Shown here in pieces: positions 61,785 to 64,000 of a DNA stretch of 64,000 nt. Origin of the DNA: Clostridia bacterium (GTDB taxonomy: Bacteria > Bacillota > Clostridia > TANB77 > CAG-508); assembly GCA_016290095.1 (NCBI GenBank), contig JAEESU010000006.1, positions 62,001 through 126,000 of the forward strand, in the 5' to 3' direction. The translations under genes were made by a program, and so were the position numbers. The notes beneath the pieces are model-generated. The model was not told the DNA's origin. It was given only the letters and a program-made list of their open reading frames with translations, and made no database searches. Positions within the stretch are counted from its first letter, which is position 1; every line of letters starts with the position of its first letter.

Positions 61785-64000
61785 TGTTAAACAAGAAAAT
61801 TTTTCGTGATATTTGGAAAAACAAATCTCAATTTATAACAATATTTTTAATGGTATTTTTAGCAGTATTTGCTTTTGCAGGAGTTCATGCCTATATGGAT
61901 GGTATGAAAGAAAGCAGTAAAATTTACTATGAAAATCAGAATTTACAAGATATATGGCTTACATCAGAGAATTTTACTGAAGAAAAAATAGAAGACATAA
62001 AGAAAATTAATAATGTTAAAAATGCTGAAAGATTACTTACTATAAATGCAAATGTAATAGATTCTGAAAGATTCACCAATTCTGATACGAATAAACCTAT
62101 ATCTGATTTAGTAATTGAATGTAATTTTATTGAAACTAACAATATAAACAAAATGTATCTTATTAATGGTGAAGAGTATTCAAAAGAAAAAAATGGGTTA
62201 TGGCTTGACTATTATTTAGCAAAAAATCTAGAAATTAATGTAGGAGATGAGTTAGAACTATCAATTGAAGGAAACAATTTTAAAGAAAAAGTTATAGGAT
62301 TAGTAGAAGTTCCAGATCATGTATATTTTATTAAAGATGAAAGCGCAATATTTCCAGCTCATAATGATTTTGGATTTGCTTACCTATCTATAAATGAATT
62401 TCCAAAAGATTATATATATGACAAAATTTTAGAAACAGATAAAGTACAAGATGCAATTATTAATTTAAATGAGTTAAAAGATACACTTTCTAAATATGGA
62501 ATAGTTGATTATTCAAAAATTCCAAATGTGATAACAAATCAAATAGATAATATTGAAAATATTGATTTAGCAAAAGCACTAGAGTTATTAGATAATTATA
62601 CAGAAGACAAAGAAGCATTTATAAAAGCGTTAGATAAAGATTTCAATGTAGAAGATGATTATGTATTTCCTTATGCTATAGTTGATGTAGATGATGTTTC
62701 AAAAATAGATACAACAAAAAATGAAATAAAAGAAAAAGTAGATGATATTATAACAGCAACTTTAAGAGACGATAATTTTTCTTATGAAGGATATAAAAGA
62801 GAGGCAGAAGAAGGAGATACATATTCAGGTGTGTTTTCAGGATTATTTGTTTTTATAGCGATTTTATCAGTTGTAACAACAATGAATAGATTTGTTAAAA
62901 GAGAAAGAATACAAATAGGTACATTAAAAGCATTAGGAGTAAAAAGAAGTAAAATTACAAGAATGTATGTAAATTATGGATTTTTTATCTCTATGATTGC
63001 AAGTATATTAGGAATAGTATTGGGAAATGAATTAATTGGAAAATACTTTTTAGAAATGGAAATGGTATATTATGAAATTCCATACTACAATATAGTCACT
63101 ATCCCACTTGTTTATGAAGTAACAGCTGGAATAATAATAGTAATCACTTTAGTTACATATTTATCATGTAGAAAAATATTAAAAGAACCAGCTGCTCAAG
63201 CACTAAGAATTGAACAACCAAAAATAAAAGTTAAAGAAGATAGTATTACTACTAAGAAAGTATTTAATAAATTATCACTATCTACAAAATGGAATATTAG
63301 AGATGTTGCTCGTTCAAAAGCAAGAACATTAATGGCGATAGTTGGTATTGCAGGATGTACAATGCTTGTTGTAACAGCATTTGGAATGTTTGATTCAATA
63401 AAATCTTATATTGGATGGGAGTTTGATACGATAAGCAATTTTGACTATAAATTAACTTTATCTGCAGATTATACCGAAAAACAGTATAACGAAATAATTT
63501 CAAAATATGGAAGCAAGACATCTCAAACAATAGGAATAGAGTTTAAAAACAATGATGATGTTATTATTAAACCATTAACAATTAATGATGCTATAGGGTT
63601 ATTACAAGTAACAGACCATAACAGACAGCCATTTACAATGAAAGATAATGGATTATATATTACTGAAAAAATGTCTCAAGTGGATAACTTAAAAGAAGGA
63701 GATATAATTGAATGGCATATAATTGGCTCTGATAATTGGTATAAAACAAAAATTGTAGGATTAAATCGAGATCCACAAGCGCAACAATTTAATTGTACAA
63801 AAAAATTTTTTGATACCTTAAACGAGGAATATAAAGCAGATAGTGTATATACAAATGTTGATTTAAGTAATATAAAAGAGATACCAGGAGTTAATATTAT
63901 CCAGACTAAAAAGAATTTAGAAGATGGTACTAACAGTATGTTAAATATGATGTATTCATTAATTTTCGTACTTATTGGCGTATCTATTATACTAGCAGTT
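61784..64000 (+). CDS. FtsX-like ABC transporter permease (partial, runs off window)
   Basis: ATG overlaps ATPase stop; open to window end: [44 protein letters not shown]...; FtsX-like TM segments; absent from ORF track because no stop. Confidence 0.88.
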   Translation, partial: MLNKKIFRDIWKNKSQFITIFLMVFLAVFAFAGVHAYMDGMKESSKIYYENQNLQDIWLTSENFTEEKIEDIKKINNVKNAERLLTINANVIDSERFTNSDTNKPISDLVIECNFIETNNINKMYLINGEEYSKEKNGLWLDYYLAKNLEINVGDELELSIEGNNFKEKVIGLVEVPDHVYFIKDESAIFPAHNDFGFAYLSINEFPKDYIYDKILETDKVQDAIINLNELKDTLSKYGIVDYSKIPNVITNQIDNIENIDLAKALELLDNYTEDKEAFIKALDKDFNVEDDYVFPYAIVDVDDVSKIDTTKNEIKEKVDDIITATLRDDNFSYEGYKREAEEGDTYSGVFSGLFVFIAILSVVTTMNRFVKRERIQIGTLKALGVKRSKITRMYVNYGFFISMIASILGIVLGNELIGKYFLEMEMVYYEIPYYNIVTIPLVYEVTAGIIIVITLVTYLSCRKILKEPAAQALRIEQPKIKVKEDSITTKKVFNKLSLSTKWNIRDVARSKARTLMAIVGIAGCTMLVVTAFGMFDSIKSYIGWEFDTISNFDYKLTLSADYTEKQYNEIISKYGSKTSQTIGIEFKNNDDVIIKPLTINDAIGLLQVTDHNRQPFTMKDNGLYITEKMSQVDNLKEGDIIEWHIIGSDNWYKTKIVGLNRDPQAQQFNCTKKFFDTLNEEYKADSVYTNVDLSNIKEIPGVNIIQTKKNLEDGTNSMLNMMYSLIFVLIGVSIILAV

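Overview
AT-rich (Firmicutes/Clostridia-like, sporulation-associated genes) chromosomal window of 64 kb with mostly housekeeping operons (mgtA, tsaE-tsaB-rimI, lon-like, thyX, rsmE, yicC-remA-rpoZ-gmk-priA-def-fmt, asp23 cluster-nusB-xseA/xseB, fhs, sleB, pepP-efp, ABC transporter), three tRNAs (two Gly-UCC, one Asn-GUU) and two GC-richer islands that look foreign. Main discovery: by eye, every in-frame CGG codon in the AT-rich genes (six sites: 8820, 35229(-), 39514, 48458, 57518(-), 61421) sits exactly where the reading frame shifts +1 into a continuing ORF. In each case the product resumes with a GGN glycine codon (NNT-C|GGN). Five of the six are split genes, including guanylate kinase and an ABC ATPase; the sixth is a C-terminal extension. 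CGG is otherwise common out of frame (as NNC GGN etc.) but absent in frame. The same window encodes a divergent second tRNA-Gly(UCC) at 9388-9461 with its own promoter and terminator. Its anticodon is followed by G37 (UCC-G), so nucleotides 34-37 are exactly complementary to the quadruplet CGGA, and its anticodon stem has a U-C mismatch. I propose a natural recoding system in which the quadruplet CGGN is read as glycine (+1 frameshift) by a dedicated tRNA-Gly(UCCG). The only in-frame CGGs without a +1 continuation are three in the GC-rich, probably foreign genes (4475-4831, 19305-20060, 20293-21036).
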